The notes under the pieces are model-generated. The model did no database searches. It was not told the DNA's origin and was given only the letters and a program-made list of their open reading frames with translations. From Oscillibacter valericigenes (GTDB lineage: Bacteria > Bacillota > Clostridia > Oscillospirales > Oscillospiraceae), in the NCBI RefSeq assembly GCF_016902445.1, contig NZ_JACSNX010000004.1, positions 1 to 64,000 of the forward strand: 64,000 bases of DNA. The letters are read 5' to 3'. Positions within the stretch are counted from its first letter, which is position 1. Every line of letters starts with the position of its first letter. The translations under genes were made by a program, and so were the position numbers. Shown in pieces: positions 34,040 to 43,742 of the stretch.

Positions 34040-34678
34040 ATGAAAACAGCTGCGAAGCGTGAACGAAAGACCCTGCGGATGGTGGAGCTGGCCCTGCTGC
34101 TGGGGGCGGCGGTGTTCCTGCTGTCCGGCATCTGGGCGCTGAATACCCAGCGGGACCTGGCGGACCGGGTGGTGCGGCTCCACGTGCTGGCCAACTCCGA
34201 CACGGAGGAGGACCAGGCGCTGAAGCTGCTGGTCCGGGACGCGGTGCTGGAGCGGGCCACGGAGATCCTGGAGCAGTCGGAGGACCGGAAATCGGCGGAG
34301 GCGCTCCTGCGGGAGAGCCTGCCGGAGCTGGAGGCCCTCGCCGGGGAGACGGTGCGGGCCAACGGGTATGACTACGCCGTGACGGCGGAGCTGGAGGACA
34401 CATCCTTTCCCACCAAGGAGTACGACGGCTTTGCCCTGCCCGCCGGGGAGTACCTGGCCCTGCGGATCCTCATCGGCGAGGGAGCCGGACAGAACTGGTG
34501 GTGTGTGGTGTTCCCGCCCCTGTGCACCGCCGCCTCCGCCGATGTGCCGGAGACGGCCCTGGCCGCCGGTCTGACGGAGGATCAGGTGAGCCTGATGGCA
34601 GAGGAGGGCAGCGGCTACGTGCTGAAGTTCAAGGCCGTGGAGTGGTGGGAGCAGCTGCGGGAGTGGCTGGAGGAGTGA
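34040..34678 (+). CDS. spoIIR: Stage II sporulation protein R
   Basis: A 212-residue secreted signalling protein of endospore formers. An N-terminal membrane/signal helix (about residues 15-33) precedes RLHVLANSDTEEDQALKLLVRDAV and FPTKEYDGFALPAGEYLALRI, ending with NWWCVVFPPLC. In Bacillus the forespore releases SpoIIR to activate SpoIIGA, which processes pro-sigma-E in the mother cell. AAAGGA precedes the ATG. Its presence implies that the organism is, or recently was, spore-forming. Confidence 0.93.
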   Translation: MKTAAKRERKTLRMVELALLLGAAVFLLSGIWALNTQRDLADRVVRLHVLANSDTEEDQALKLLVRDAVLERATEILEQSEDRKSAEALLRESLPELEALAGETVRANGYDYAVTAELEDTSFPTKEYDGFALPAGEYLALRILIGEGAGQNWWCVVFPPLCTAASADVPETALAAGLTEDQVSLMAEEGSGYVLKFKAVEWWEQLREWLEE

Positions 34679-34705
34679 ACTTCCCGGTCAGGCGAAAAGA
34701 GGAAA

Positions 34706-34740
34706 AGAGACGGCAGACCCATTGAGGGTCTGCCGTCTTG
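34706..34740. terminator. Bidirectional terminator between spoIIR and the DUF1643 gene
   Basis: AGACGGCAGACCC pairs perfectly with GGGTCTGCCGTCT around ATTGA; flanking runs are T-rich on the minus strand. Confidence 0.8.
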
Positions 34741-34768
34741 TGCGTTTGAAGGGAGTCCGGGCGCTCTG

Positions 34769-35377
34769 TCAGCGGGTCAGATAGGCGCTGATATCGAAGC
34801 CCTGAAGCGGCGTGGTGCCCTTCAGATACAGGGGGTGGTGGGGGTGGCCGGACTTCAGCAGGGGTCCGGCGGTGAACCACGCTGCCCCTGCCGCCTGCGC
34901 GTCGGCGGCAAAGTCCCGCAGGCAGTCCATCAGATACCCCCGCTTCTCGATGATGTTGCCCCAGGCGGCCCACAGGGCGGGGGCCGGAGACAGGGAGAGG
35001 AGATATCGGAAGGCCTTCCGATTCTCAGCATGGAGCACCGGGTTGCAGGACCGCTCCATGTCATCGGGACGGGTGGCCCGCTGGGCGTAGACGTTGAACA
35101 TCAGAAAGCTGTCGTACCCGTTGGAAAGGGCGATCCGCTGGGCGGACTGGAGGGTGGGGTCCAGGGCGTCCGGGGCGGCGGTGGAGGGGTTGATGCCCAT
35201 GCAGATCAGGGGCTTTCGGCCCCGGGTGCCCAGAATGTACCGGTATTCGGAGTAGTGGTTGGGGACGTACAGCCACCGCGTCACGTCATAGTCGGCCGAG
35301 GGCCGGAGGGCGGCGGCCAGGGCTTCGTCGAAAAGCTCTAGATCCAGGGCGTTGGTGGGCCCTTGGGGAATGTGCAT
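34769..35377 (-). CDS. DUF1643 domain-containing protein
   Basis: A 202-residue soluble protein of the DUF1643 family. The core KPLICMGINPSTAAPDALDPT, followed by MFNVYAQRATRP and later WAAWGN, is typical. AGGTCTCCC-type spacing before the ATG at 35377 is acceptable. The family is uncharacterised; its fold is thought related to uracil-DNA glycosylases, though I cannot confirm activity. It is divergent from addB. Confidence 0.85.
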   Translation of the reverse strand: MHIPQGPTNALDLELFDEALAAALRPSADYDVTRWLYVPNHYSEYRYILGTRGRKPLICMGINPSTAAPDALDPTLQSAQRIALSNGYDSFLMFNVYAQRATRPDDMERSCNPVLHAENRKAFRYLLSLSPAPALWAAWGNIIEKRGYLMDCLRDFAADAQAAGAAWFTAGPLLKSGHPHHPLYLKGTTPLQGFDISAYLTR

Positions 35378-35474
35378 CGGGAGACCTCCTTGGAAATTCT
35401 TCAAGAAACAGGATAGCACGAATCGACGGGATATGCTACAATGACTTTTGAAATCGCGCAAAGGAGGTCCCGCC

Positions 35475-38400
35475 ATGCTGACGATCCTGATGGGCCGGGC
35501 CAAAACGGGAAAATCGGAACAGGTGCTCCGCCGAATCAAGGAACTGGGGGATTCCGGCCAGCAGATCCTGCTGGTGCCGGAGCATGCCTCCCACCAGGCG
35601 GAGGTGGACCTGTGCCGCTTCTGCGGGGATACCGCCAGCCGCCATGCGGAGGTCCTTAGCTTCCGCCGTCTGTGTGACCGGGTGCTGACCCTGACCGGCG
35701 GCGCCGCCCGGGTGACGCTGGACGCCGGCGGCAAGCTGCTGACGCTGCAGAAGGCCCTGGGGGAGGTGGCTCCTCTGCTGAAGGTCTACCGCCGCCCCTC
35801 CCAAAAGGCGTCGTTTTTGCAGCAGCTGCTGGACCTCTTTGACGAGCTGCGCTGCTACGACGTGTCCCCGGCGCTGCTGGAGAGCCAAGCCCGGGAGATC
35901 CAAGGGGCCAGCCGGGACAAGCTGCTGGATCTGAGCCTGCTGTACGGGGCTTATGAGTCCCGGCTGTACCGTCCCGGCTTTGACGCCCGGGACCGGATGA
36001 CCAGGCTCTGCGAGGCGCTGGGACCCTCCCGCTACGTCTTCGGCAAGGACGTGTTTCTGGACGGCTTCACCTACTTCAACGCCCAGGAGCGGCAGGTGCT
36101 GGAGACCATAGCGCGGCAGGCCCGGTCCGTCACCGTCACGCTGCTGGGGGAGCCGGACAGCGCCGAGGAGATGTTCCAGGTTTCCCTCCGCACCCGGGAC
36201 CAGCTGGCGCGGCTGGCGGAGAAGGCGGGCTGTCCCTGGGAGGTCCGGACGCTGACCCGTGCCGACGACTCTGCCCTGGGCCATCTGGAGCGGTACTTCT
36301 TCGGAGAGGGGGAGCCCTACGAAGGGGACAGCGGCGCCATCCGCGTCCGGGAGGCAGACACCGCCTTCTCCGAGGTGGAGCAGACGGCGGCGGACATCCG
36401 AAACCTGGTGGCGGCGGGAAAGTGCCGCTACCGGGACATTACCGTGGCCGCCCGGAACATGGCGGACTACGAGGGCATCATCGAGACAGTGTTCGAGCGG
36501 TATGAGATCCCCGCCTATCTGAGCCGCCGCAGCGACATGCTGGAAAAGCCCGTGTGGAGCCTCATCACCGGCGTCCTTTCCGCCCTGGAGAATGGCTTTG
36601 AGTATGAGGACATGTTCCGCTGGCTGAAGACCGGCCTGGCGGGGCTGACGCCGGAGGAGTGCGACCTGCTGGAAAACTACGTCCTCACCTGGGAGATCCA
36701 CGGAAAGATGTGGCTGCGGGACGTGGACTGGACTGACAACCCCGACGGCTACGGCGCCCCCTGGAACGACCGGCGGCAGGCCCGGCTGGAGCAGGTGAAC
36801 GACCTGCGCCGCCGGGTGCGGGAGCCCCTGGCAGCTCTGAATGAGGGCCTGAAAGCCGGAAAAACTGCCGGCGAGAAAGTGGATGCCCTTTACAGCTTTT
36901 TGGAACGTCTCGACCTCCAGGGCACCCTGGAGGAGCAGATGCGCGCCCAGGCAGAGGCCGGCCGGCTCCAGGAGGCGGAGGAGACTGCCCAGCTGTGGGA
37001 GATCCTCTGCGCCATTCTGGACCAGTTCGTGGAGATCCTGGGAGATGAGCCCATGAGGACCGACGAATTCAGCCGCCTGCTGCGGCAGGTGGCCTCCCAG
37101 TACAGCGTGGGCACCATCCCGGTGTCCCTGGACCAGGTGTCCGTGACGGAGATCACCCGGAACGACCGGCACACGGACCGGTATCTGTTCCTGCTGGGAG
37201 CCAACGACCACGTGCTGCCCGCCGTGGGCCAGAGCGGCGGCATCCTGAATGACGACGACCGGGAGGAGCTGGCCCTCCGGGGCATCCGCCTGGCCCCCAG
37301 CGGCATGGAGCAGATGAGCATCGAGCTCCAGAATCTCTACGCCGCCCTGGCCCAGCCCACCGAGGAGCTGGTGGTCAGCTACGCATCAGCGGACGTGTCC
37401 GGGGCGGAGCTGCGGCCTGCCTTCGTGGTGGACCGGCTGCGGACGCTGTTCCCGGCGGTGCGGATAGAACACGAAAAAAATGACAAGGATTATCGCTTGA
37501 CAGCATCAATCCCGGCACTGGAGGCGGCCGGAACGGCCCCGGATGGGCCCCTGTGGCGGTATTTTGCGGGATCCTCCGACTACGCCGCCCCGCTGGCGGC
37601 CATGGAGCGGGCGGCGGCATTGAAGCGGGGCCGCCTGTCCCGCAGCGCTGTACAGGCGCTGTACGGGGAGCGGATCTCCATGTCCGCCTCCCGGATGGAG
37701 CGGCTGCGGAGCTGCCACTTCGCCTACTTCATGGAGTACGGTTTGAAGGCCAAGGCCCGCCGCCCGGCGGCCTTTGACGCCCCCCAGATCGGCACGTTCC
37801 TCCACTACCTGCTGGAGCACGTCACGAAGGACGTGCTGGACCGGGGCGGCTTTGCCGCCGTGGGGGAGGAGGACCTCCACGCCCTGGTGCGGCGGTACAT
37901 CGACCAGTACGCAGAGGAAGAGCTGGGGAATCTGGAGGGCCGGAACGCCCGGTTCCGGTATCTCTTTGCACGGCTGCGGAATACCGCCTACGCGGTGGTG
38001 GACCAGATCGCCCAGGAGATGCGCTGCTCCGACTTCGTGCCCCTGGCCTTCGAGCTGTCCTTCGGCGACAGCGGGGAGCTGCCGGCGGTGACGGTCAGCG
38101 AGCCGGACGCGGAGCTGCGGATCGGCGGCAAGGTGGACCGGGTGGACGGCTGGGTGAAGGACAACAAACTGTATCTCCGGGTGGTGGACTACAAGTCCGG
38201 CAAAAAGGCCTTTGATCTGGCGGCCGTCCGGATGGGCCTGGACATCCAGATGCTGCTGTACCTGTTCGCCCTGGAAAAGGAGGGCAGGCAGCGGTTCGGC
38301 AGGGACATCGAGCCCGCCGGGGTGCTGTATCTCCCCGCCCGGGACGAGATCCTCTCTGCCGAGCGGAATATCACGCCGGACCAGCTCCAGTCCATGCGGG

Positions 38401-38801
38401 AAAAGGAACTGCGCCGGACAGGGCTGCTGCTCTCTGATCCGGAGGTGCTCCAGGCCATGGAGCACGAGGCCCTGCAGAGCCCCCGGTTCCTGCCGGTGCG
38501 GGTGAACCGGGAGGGGGACCTGTCCGGCGCCCTGGCCTCTGCCGACCAGCTGGGACGGCTGGGGCAGTATGTGGAAAAACTGCTCCACCAGATCGCCCGG
38601 GAGGTCCGGGACGGCAACATCGACGCGGACCCCTGCTGCCGCAGCGAGGACGACAGCTTCTGCAAATACTGCGACTGGGCCGACGCCTGCCACTTCCAGG
38701 ACGGGCGGGACGGCGACCATCTGCACTACATCCTGCCGGTGAAGCCGGAGGACTTCTGGCGCCAGGTGGAGGAAGAGACCGAGGAAGGAGGCGGACGATA
38801 A
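35475..38801 (+). CDS. addB: ATP-dependent nuclease subunit B (AddB)
   Basis: A 1108-residue AddB homologue. LMGRAKTGKSEQVLRR near the start is the Walker A-like site of the degenerate helicase half. The C-terminal third has the RecB-type nuclease signature (GGKVDRVDGW, then VVDYKSGKKAF) and the [4Fe-4S] cysteines, one in RSCHFAYFMEYG (about 747) and three in FCKYCDWADAC (about 1062-1071). With AddA it resects double-strand breaks for RecA loading. AAAGGAGGT precedes the ATG, and addA starts one base after the stop. Confidence 0.93.
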   Translation: MLTILMGRAKTGKSEQVLRRIKELGDSGQQILLVPEHASHQAEVDLCRFCGDTASRHAEVLSFRRLCDRVLTLTGGAARVTLDAGGKLLTLQKALGEVAPLLKVYRRPSQKASFLQQLLDLFDELRCYDVSPALLESQAREIQGASRDKLLDLSLLYGAYESRLYRPGFDARDRMTRLCEALGPSRYVFGKDVFLDGFTYFNAQERQVLETIARQARSVTVTLLGEPDSAEEMFQVSLRTRDQLARLAEKAGCPWEVRTLTRADDSALGHLERYFFGEGEPYEGDSGAIRVREADTAFSEVEQTAADIRNLVAAGKCRYRDITVAARNMADYEGIIETVFERYEIPAYLSRRSDMLEKPVWSLITGVLSALENGFEYEDMFRWLKTGLAGLTPEECDLLENYVLTWEIHGKMWLRDVDWTDNPDGYGAPWNDRRQARLEQVNDLRRRVREPLAALNEGLKAGKTAGEKVDALYSFLERLDLQGTLEEQMRAQAEAGRLQEAEETAQLWEILCAILDQFVEILGDEPMRTDEFSRLLRQVASQYSVGTIPVSLDQVSVTEITRNDRHTDRYLFLLGANDHVLPAVGQSGGILNDDDREELALRGIRLAPSGMEQMSIELQNLYAALAQPTEELVVSYASADVSGAELRPAFVVDRLRTLFPAVRIEHEKNDKDYRLTASIPALEAAGTAPDGPLWRYFAGSSDYAAPLAAMERAAALKRGRLSRSAVQALYGERISMSASRMERLRSCHFAYFMEYGLKAKARRPAAFDAPQIGTFLHYLLEHVTKDVLDRGGFAAVGEEDLHALVRRYIDQYAEEELGNLEGRNARFRYLFARLRNTAYAVVDQIAQEMRCSDFVPLAFELSFGDSGELPAVTVSEPDAELRIGGKVDRVDGWVKDNKLYLRVVDYKSGKKAFDLAAVRMGLDIQMLLYLFALEKEGRQRFGRDIEPAGVLYLPARDEILSAERNITPDQLQSMREKELRRTGLLLSDPEVLQAMEHEALQSPRFLPVRVNREGDLSGALASADQLGRLGQYVEKLLHQIAREVRDGNIDADPCCRSEDDSFCKYCDWADACHFQDGRDGDHLHYILPVKPEDFWRQVEEETEEGGGR

Positions 38802-38802
38802 C

Positions 38803-41800
38803 ATGGCAAAACTGACCCTGACCCCCCAGCAGCAGGCGGTGGTGGAGAACCGGGGCGGCAGCCTGCTGGTGTCCGCCGCCGCCGGCTCCGGCAAAACCAA
38901 GGTGCTGGTGGACCGGCTCTTTCGCTATGTGACGGAGGAGCGCTGCAACATCGACGACTTCCTCATCATCACCTACACCAAGGCCGCCGCCGCGGAGCTG
39001 CGGAGCAAGATCGCCTCCGAGCTCTCCAAGCGGCTGGGCCAGACGCCGGGGGACCAGCAGCTCCGGCGGCAGCTGCTGCGGGTGTACCAGGCGGACATCA
39101 AGACCGTGGACGCCTTCTGCACGTCGCTGCTGCGGGAGAACACCCACCTTCTGGCCCGGGAGGGGGACAGCCGGGCCCTGACGCCGGACTTCCGGGTGCT
39201 GGACGACAACGAGGCCCAGCTGATCCGCCAGCGGGTGCTGGCCCGGGCTTTGGAGGATTTTTACGACCAGATGGACCAGGGCGGCGCTCTGCTGGCGGAC
39301 ACCCTGGGGGCCGGCCGGGACGACAGCCGCCTGGCCGCCCTGGTGCTGGAGCTGTACGACAAGGTCCAGAGCCACGCGGATCCGGCGGGCTGGCTGGCGG
39401 AGAACCGGACCGTCTGGGGCAGCTGGACCGGCGGCTTTGACAACACCCCCTACGCTGCCGAACTGCTGACCTCCATCCGCCGGAAGGGGGCCCACTGGGG
39501 GGCCCTGCTCCGGTCCGCCTCTGCCCGGACCGAGGGGGACGAGGCGCTGTACCGGGGGTACGGGGAGAAGTTCCTCCAGGTGTCCGTGGCCTTTGACGCC
39601 CTGGCGGAAGTTCAGACCTGGGAGGCGGCCCGGCAGGCGGAGGCGGCCATCGCCTTCCCCCGGCTCTCCACCCCCAAAGGACGGAAGGACGAGCCGGGCA
39701 TCGCCGCGCTGAAGCAGGTGTGGGAGCGGTGCAAGGCGGAGGAGAAGAAGCTGGCGGGCCTGCTGGCCGTCTCCGGTGAGGAGGCCATGGAGGACCTGAC
39801 CGCCGTGGCTCCGGCCATGGCGGCCCTGCTCCGCCTGACGGAGGACTTTGCGGAGCGGTACCGGCAGGAGAAGCTGCGGCTCAACGCCGCCGACTTCTCC
39901 GACCAGGAGCATCTGGCCCTGGGCCTGCTGGTGGGCCCCGACGGCGCCCCCACGGAGCTGGGGGAGCAGGTGGCGGCCCGGTATCGGGAGATCCTGGTGG
40001 ACGAGTACCAGGACACCAACGAGATCCAGAACGCCATCTTCCAGGCGGTGTCCCGGAACGGACAGAACATCTTCACCGTGGGGGACGTGAAGCAGAGCAT
40101 CTACCGGTTCCGTCTGGCGGACCCCACCATTTTCCTGGGAAAATACAACCGCTTCAAGCCCTGGCAAGAGGCCGCCGACGGGGAGGAGCGGAAGATCCTG
40201 CTGTCCAAAAACTTCCGCTCCCGGCGGGAGATCTTAGAGAGCACCAACTTCATCTTTTCCAACATTTTGTCGGTGGAGATGGGGGAGATGGAGTACGGCG
40301 AGGAAGAGGCCCTCCACTTCGGGGCGGAATACTACCCCGAGCGGGACGACTGCCGGACGGAGTTCCATCTCATCTCCGCCCACCAGAAGGCGGGGGAAAA
40401 CGACAAGCCGGTGAAGAAGGTCACCGCCGAGGCCCGGTTCGTGGCGGCGCGCATCCGGCAGCTGCTGGACGAGGGCTATCCCGTCACGGAGAGCGACGGC
40501 ACCCTGCGGCCCTGCCGGCCGGAGGACATCGTGATCCTGATGCGCTCTCCCGGCAGCCGGTCTGCCGCCTTTGCCGCCGCCCTGGCGGAGCGGGACATCC
40601 CCTGCTCCTTCCAGGAGAGCGGGGACTTCTTCCACACCATGGAGATCTCCGTCATGGTGTCCCTGCTGGAGATCGTGGACAACCCCCGGCAGGATGTGCC
40701 CCTCATCTCCGTCCTCCGTTCGCCCCTGTTCGGCTTCACGCCGGACCGGCTGGCGGAGGTGCGGGCCGCCGCTCCAACGGGAGACTACTACGACGCAGTA
40801 GTCATCGACGGGGGAGAGGACTGCCAGGCGTTCCTGGCCACCCTCGCTGACCTGCGGCAGGCGGGCCGGGACATGAGCGTCCACCGCCTGATCTGGCACA
40901 TCTACAACCGGCTGAACGTGCTGGGGGTCTTCGGCGCCATGGACGACGGCGCGGCCCGGCGGGAGAATCTCATTGCCCTGAGCCAGCACGCGGAGAAGTT
41001 CGAGAGCAACGGCTACCGGGGCCTCTTCGCCTTCGTCACCCAGCTGCGGCGGCTGCTGGAGCAGGACCAGGCTCCCGCCACCCGGGGCCCGGCGGAGGCC
41101 GCCGGCGTGCGGCTCATGAGCATCCACAAGTCCAAGGGCCTGGAGTTCCCCATCGTCATCCTGGCAGACCTGGACCATGCCTTCTCCCGGCAGGACTTTG
41201 ACACGCCGGTGCTGGTGCACCCGTCCATGGGCCTGGGGCCCAAGCGCATCGATCTGGAGCGGAAGATCCAGTATCCCACCCTGGCCCGGCTGGCCATCCA
41301 GGAGAAGCTCCGGCGGGAGAACCTGGCGGAGGAGCAGCGCATCCTCTACGTGGCCATGACCCGGCCCAAGGAGAAGCTGATCCTGGTGGACGCCCTGTAC
41401 AATGCCCCCGGGCGGCTCCAGAAGCTGGCGGCGGTGGCTGCCTGCCCGGTGCTGCCGGAGACGGTGGCAGAGGGCCGTACCCTGGGGGACTGGATCCTGC
41501 TGCCCCTGCTGTGCCGGCCGGAGGCCGCGCCCCTGCGGGCCCTGGCAGAGACGGAGATCGATCAGCTGTATATCGGGAATGACAGTCCCTGGCAAGTGTT
41601 TCTCCATGACAGTGAGGACTACCGGGACCGGCCCGTCCGGCCCCAGGTGACGGCGGAGGCGGCAGGGGAGACCGCCCCCTTTGACCTGGCGCTGCTGTCC
41701 TTTGTCTACCCCTACCAGCGGGAGACGGCCCTGCCCGCCAAGGTGACAGCCACCCAGCTGAAGGGCCGCCAGTTGGACCAGGAGATCGCCGAGCACGCCG

Positions 41801-42363
41801 CCCACACACCGTACCTCCGGCCCCTGAGCCAGCCCAGCTTCCGGCGGGAGCGGCAGGGCCTGACACCGGCGGAGCGGGGCACCGCCGCCCATCTGGTGCT
41901 GCAGTACCTGGACTTCTCAAACTTTGACGTGGCGGGCCAGATCGAGGCCCTGCGGCAGCGGAGCCTGCTGACGGACCAGCAGGCCGCGGCCGTGGAGACC
42001 GCACCCCTGGAGCGGTTCCTCCGCTCTTCCTTGGCGGAGGAGATCCGCCGGAGCCAAAACGTCCTGCGGGAGTACCGCTTCACTCTGCTGATGGACGCCC
42101 GGGACTATGATCCTGCCGCGGCGGAGGGGGAGACCATCCTCCTCCAGGGCGTGGTGGACTGCTGCTTCGAGACGGCGGAGGGGCTCACCGTAGTGGACTT
42201 CAAGACGGACCATGTGTTCACGACCGCGGAGGTCCGCCGGCGGGCGGAGCACTACCGCCCCCAGCTGGAGGCCTACAGCCGGGCCCTGGAGCGGGTGCTG
42301 GAAAAGACCGTCACCCGCCGGGCGCTGTACTTCCTGGCGGCGGGGGAGACCGTGGACATTTGA
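38803..42363 (+). CDS. addA: ATP-dependent helicase/nuclease subunit A (AddA)
   Basis: A 1186-residue UvrD-type helicase with a C-terminal RecB nuclease domain. SAAAGSGKTKVLVDRL is Walker A (about residues 26-33), DEYQDTNEIQN is motif II, VGDVKQSIYRFR is motif III, MSIHKSKGLEFPIVI is motif V, and VVDFKTDH near 1133 is the nuclease core. It forms the break-processing complex with AddB, whose gene lies one base upstream. Confidence 0.95.
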   Translation: MAKLTLTPQQQAVVENRGGSLLVSAAAGSGKTKVLVDRLFRYVTEERCNIDDFLIITYTKAAAAELRSKIASELSKRLGQTPGDQQLRRQLLRVYQADIKTVDAFCTSLLRENTHLLAREGDSRALTPDFRVLDDNEAQLIRQRVLARALEDFYDQMDQGGALLADTLGAGRDDSRLAALVLELYDKVQSHADPAGWLAENRTVWGSWTGGFDNTPYAAELLTSIRRKGAHWGALLRSASARTEGDEALYRGYGEKFLQVSVAFDALAEVQTWEAARQAEAAIAFPRLSTPKGRKDEPGIAALKQVWERCKAEEKKLAGLLAVSGEEAMEDLTAVAPAMAALLRLTEDFAERYRQEKLRLNAADFSDQEHLALGLLVGPDGAPTELGEQVAARYREILVDEYQDTNEIQNAIFQAVSRNGQNIFTVGDVKQSIYRFRLADPTIFLGKYNRFKPWQEAADGEERKILLSKNFRSRREILESTNFIFSNILSVEMGEMEYGEEEALHFGAEYYPERDDCRTEFHLISAHQKAGENDKPVKKVTAEARFVAARIRQLLDEGYPVTESDGTLRPCRPEDIVILMRSPGSRSAAFAAALAERDIPCSFQESGDFFHTMEISVMVSLLEIVDNPRQDVPLISVLRSPLFGFTPDRLAEVRAAAPTGDYYDAVVIDGGEDCQAFLATLADLRQAGRDMSVHRLIWHIYNRLNVLGVFGAMDDGAARRENLIALSQHAEKFESNGYRGLFAFVTQLRRLLEQDQAPATRGPAEAAGVRLMSIHKSKGLEFPIVILADLDHAFSRQDFDTPVLVHPSMGLGPKRIDLERKIQYPTLARLAIQEKLRRENLAEEQRILYVAMTRPKEKLILVDALYNAPGRLQKLAAVAACPVLPETVAEGRTLGDWILLPLLCRPEAAPLRALAETEIDQLYIGNDSPWQVFLHDSEDYRDRPVRPQVTAEAAGETAPFDLALLSFVYPYQRETALPAKVTATQLKGRQLDQEIAEHAAHTPYLRPLSQPSFRRERQGLTPAERGTAAHLVLQYLDFSNFDVAGQIEALRQRSLLTDQQAAAVETAPLERFLRSSLAEEIRRSQNVLREYRFTLLMDARDYDPAAAEGETILLQGVVDCCFETAEGLTVVDFKTDHVFTTAEVRRRAEHYRPQLEAYSRALERVLEKTVTRRALYFLAAGETVDI

Positions 42364-42376
42364 GGGAGGAGATCGT

Positions 42377-42802
42377 ATGGGAAAGGAGATCGTCAGCACC
42401 GTCACAGCCCTGCTCCCATACCCGCCGGAGCGGGTGTGGGCGGTGGTGACGGACCTGGAAAACTGGCAGTGGCGCAGCGATCTGAGCCGGCTGGAGCACA
42501 CCGGTAAGGACGCCTTTACGGAGTACGACAAAAGCGGCTTTCCCACCCGCTTCACCGTCACAGCCCGCCGCCCCACCGCCCTCTGGGCCTTTGACATCGG
42601 GAACGCCAACCTGACGGGCCGGTGGACCGGGGAATTCCGGCCGGAGGACGGTGGCACCCGGATGGTTTTCACGGAACATATCACCCCGAAAAAGCCCTGG
42701 ATGCGGCTGTTTGCCAAGGGCTATCTCCGCCGCCAGCAGGCCCGGTATCTATCGGATCTGGAGCGGGCGTTGGAGCGGCTGGCCGATTCAGGAAAAAAAT
42801 AA
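42377..42802 (+). CDS. SRPBCC family protein
   Basis: A 141-residue START-like (polyketide cyclase/AHSA1-type) helix-grip protein: PYPPERVWAVVTDLENWQWR opens the fold and WRLFAKGYLRR-type residues lie in the C-terminal helix. Such proteins bind small hydrophobic ligands. GGGAGGAG precedes the ATG, 13 bases after addA, so it is probably cotranscribed. Function unknown. Confidence 0.82.
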   Translation: MGKEIVSTVTALLPYPPERVWAVVTDLENWQWRSDLSRLEHTGKDAFTEYDKSGFPTRFTVTARRPTALWAFDIGNANLTGRWTGEFRPEDGGTRMVFTEHITPKKPWMRLFAKGYLRRQQARYLSDLERALERLADSGKK

Positions 42803-42810
42803 AAAAGGAC

Positions 42811-42839
42811 TTGCAATCTTGACACATGTGTGATACACT
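42811..42839 (+). promoter_or_regulatory. Promoter of rpmE
   Basis: TTGCAA (42811-42816) and TACACT (42834-42839) are 17 bases apart. The 70-base leader before rpmE could hold an L31-type autoregulatory structure, but I could not establish one. Confidence 0.6.
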
Positions 42840-42909
42840 AATCAACGCCTTTGTTGGGGTGAAAGCTCCGGCGAGGTAGTTTTGAACCAGAAAGGGGTGA
42901 ACGAGAGCA

Positions 42910-43113
42910 ATGAAGGAAGGAATCCATCCCAATTATCAGCAGACTACGATTACTTGCGCCTGCGGTAATGTGATTGAGACAGGTTCTACCAAGAAGGATA
43001 TCAAGGTGGAAGTCTGCTCGAAGTGTCACCCCTTCTTCACGGGCAAGCAGAAGCTGGTGGATACCGGCGGACGCGTGGCCAAGTTCAACAAGAAGTTCGG
43101 CCTGGACAAGTAA
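42910..43113 (+). CDS. rpmE: 50S ribosomal protein L31
   Basis: A 67-residue L31 of the zinc-binding form. C-x-C in TCACGNV and CxxC in [13 protein letters not shown] provide four ligands, with the family ending [12 protein letters not shown]. It sits on the large subunit and bridges to the small subunit. GAAAGGGG lies before the ATG. It has its own promoter and terminator. Confidence 0.97.
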   Translation: MKEGIHPNYQQTTITCACGNVIETGSTKKDIKVEVCSKCHPFFTGKQKLVDTGGRVAKFNKKFGLDK

Positions 43114-43127
43114 GTCTGACACGTCAC

Positions 43128-43160
43128 AAAAGGGTCTGCTGTTTGGCAGGCCCTTTTTCA
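43128..43160 (+). terminator. Intrinsic terminator after rpmE
   Basis: AAAAGGGTCTGC pairs with GCAGGCCCTTTTT (one G-U) around TGTTTG. Confidence 0.88.
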
Positions 43161-43223
43161 TTTACTTTTCCAAAAAAAGCGCATATACTGTTGCTAGGAA
43201 AAACGGGAAGGAGCATTTTGGAT

Positions 43224-43733
43224 ATGGATCTGCATCCTGTGGAGCTGGAAACATTGACACCGGAGATCCTCCGGGTCTTCGGCCGGCAGAATCCGCTGCT
43301 GACCGCCGGGGACCGGACGGAGCTGAACACCATGACCATCGGCTGGTGCCAGCTGGGCCGGCTGTGGAATCAGCCGGTGTGCACGGTATTTGTGCGTCCG
43401 GAGCGCTATACCTATCGATTCATGGAGTCCCACGACTATTTCACGGTCTCCGTCCTGCCGCCGGAGGCGAAGAAGATCACCGCTCTCTGCGGCACGAAGA
43501 GCGGCCGGGACGTGGACAAGGTGAAAGAATGCGGCCTGACGGTCCGTTACGGCGCCGGAGACGCCCCCTTCTTTGACGAGGCGGACTGGGCCCTGGTGTG
43601 CCGGAAGATCTACGTCCAGGACATGGACCCCGCCTGCGTGCTGGGGGAGGGGGAGATCCTGCCCTTCTACGGCAAAGCGGGCGGCTGGCACCGTATCTAC
43701 GTGGGCCAGGTGGTGGAGGCCTATCAAAAATAA
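43224..43733 (+). CDS. Flavin reductase family protein
   Basis: A 169-residue FMN-binding split-barrel protein (NTMTIGWCQLGRLWNQPVCT and FVRPERYTYRFM are typical), predicted to bind flavin and act as a small redox enzyme. AAGGAG lies ten bases before the ATG at 43224. hflX follows nine bases after the stop and may be cotranscribed. It is distinct in sequence from the flavoprotein at 574, so it is not a recent duplicate. Confidence 0.85.
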   Translation: MDLHPVELETLTPEILRVFGRQNPLLTAGDRTELNTMTIGWCQLGRLWNQPVCTVFVRPERYTYRFMESHDYFTVSVLPPEAKKITALCGTKSGRDVDKVKECGLTVRYGAGDAPFFDEADWALVCRKIYVQDMDPACVLGEGEILPFYGKAGGWHRIYVGQVVEAYQK

Positions 43734-43742
43734 GGAGTTTGC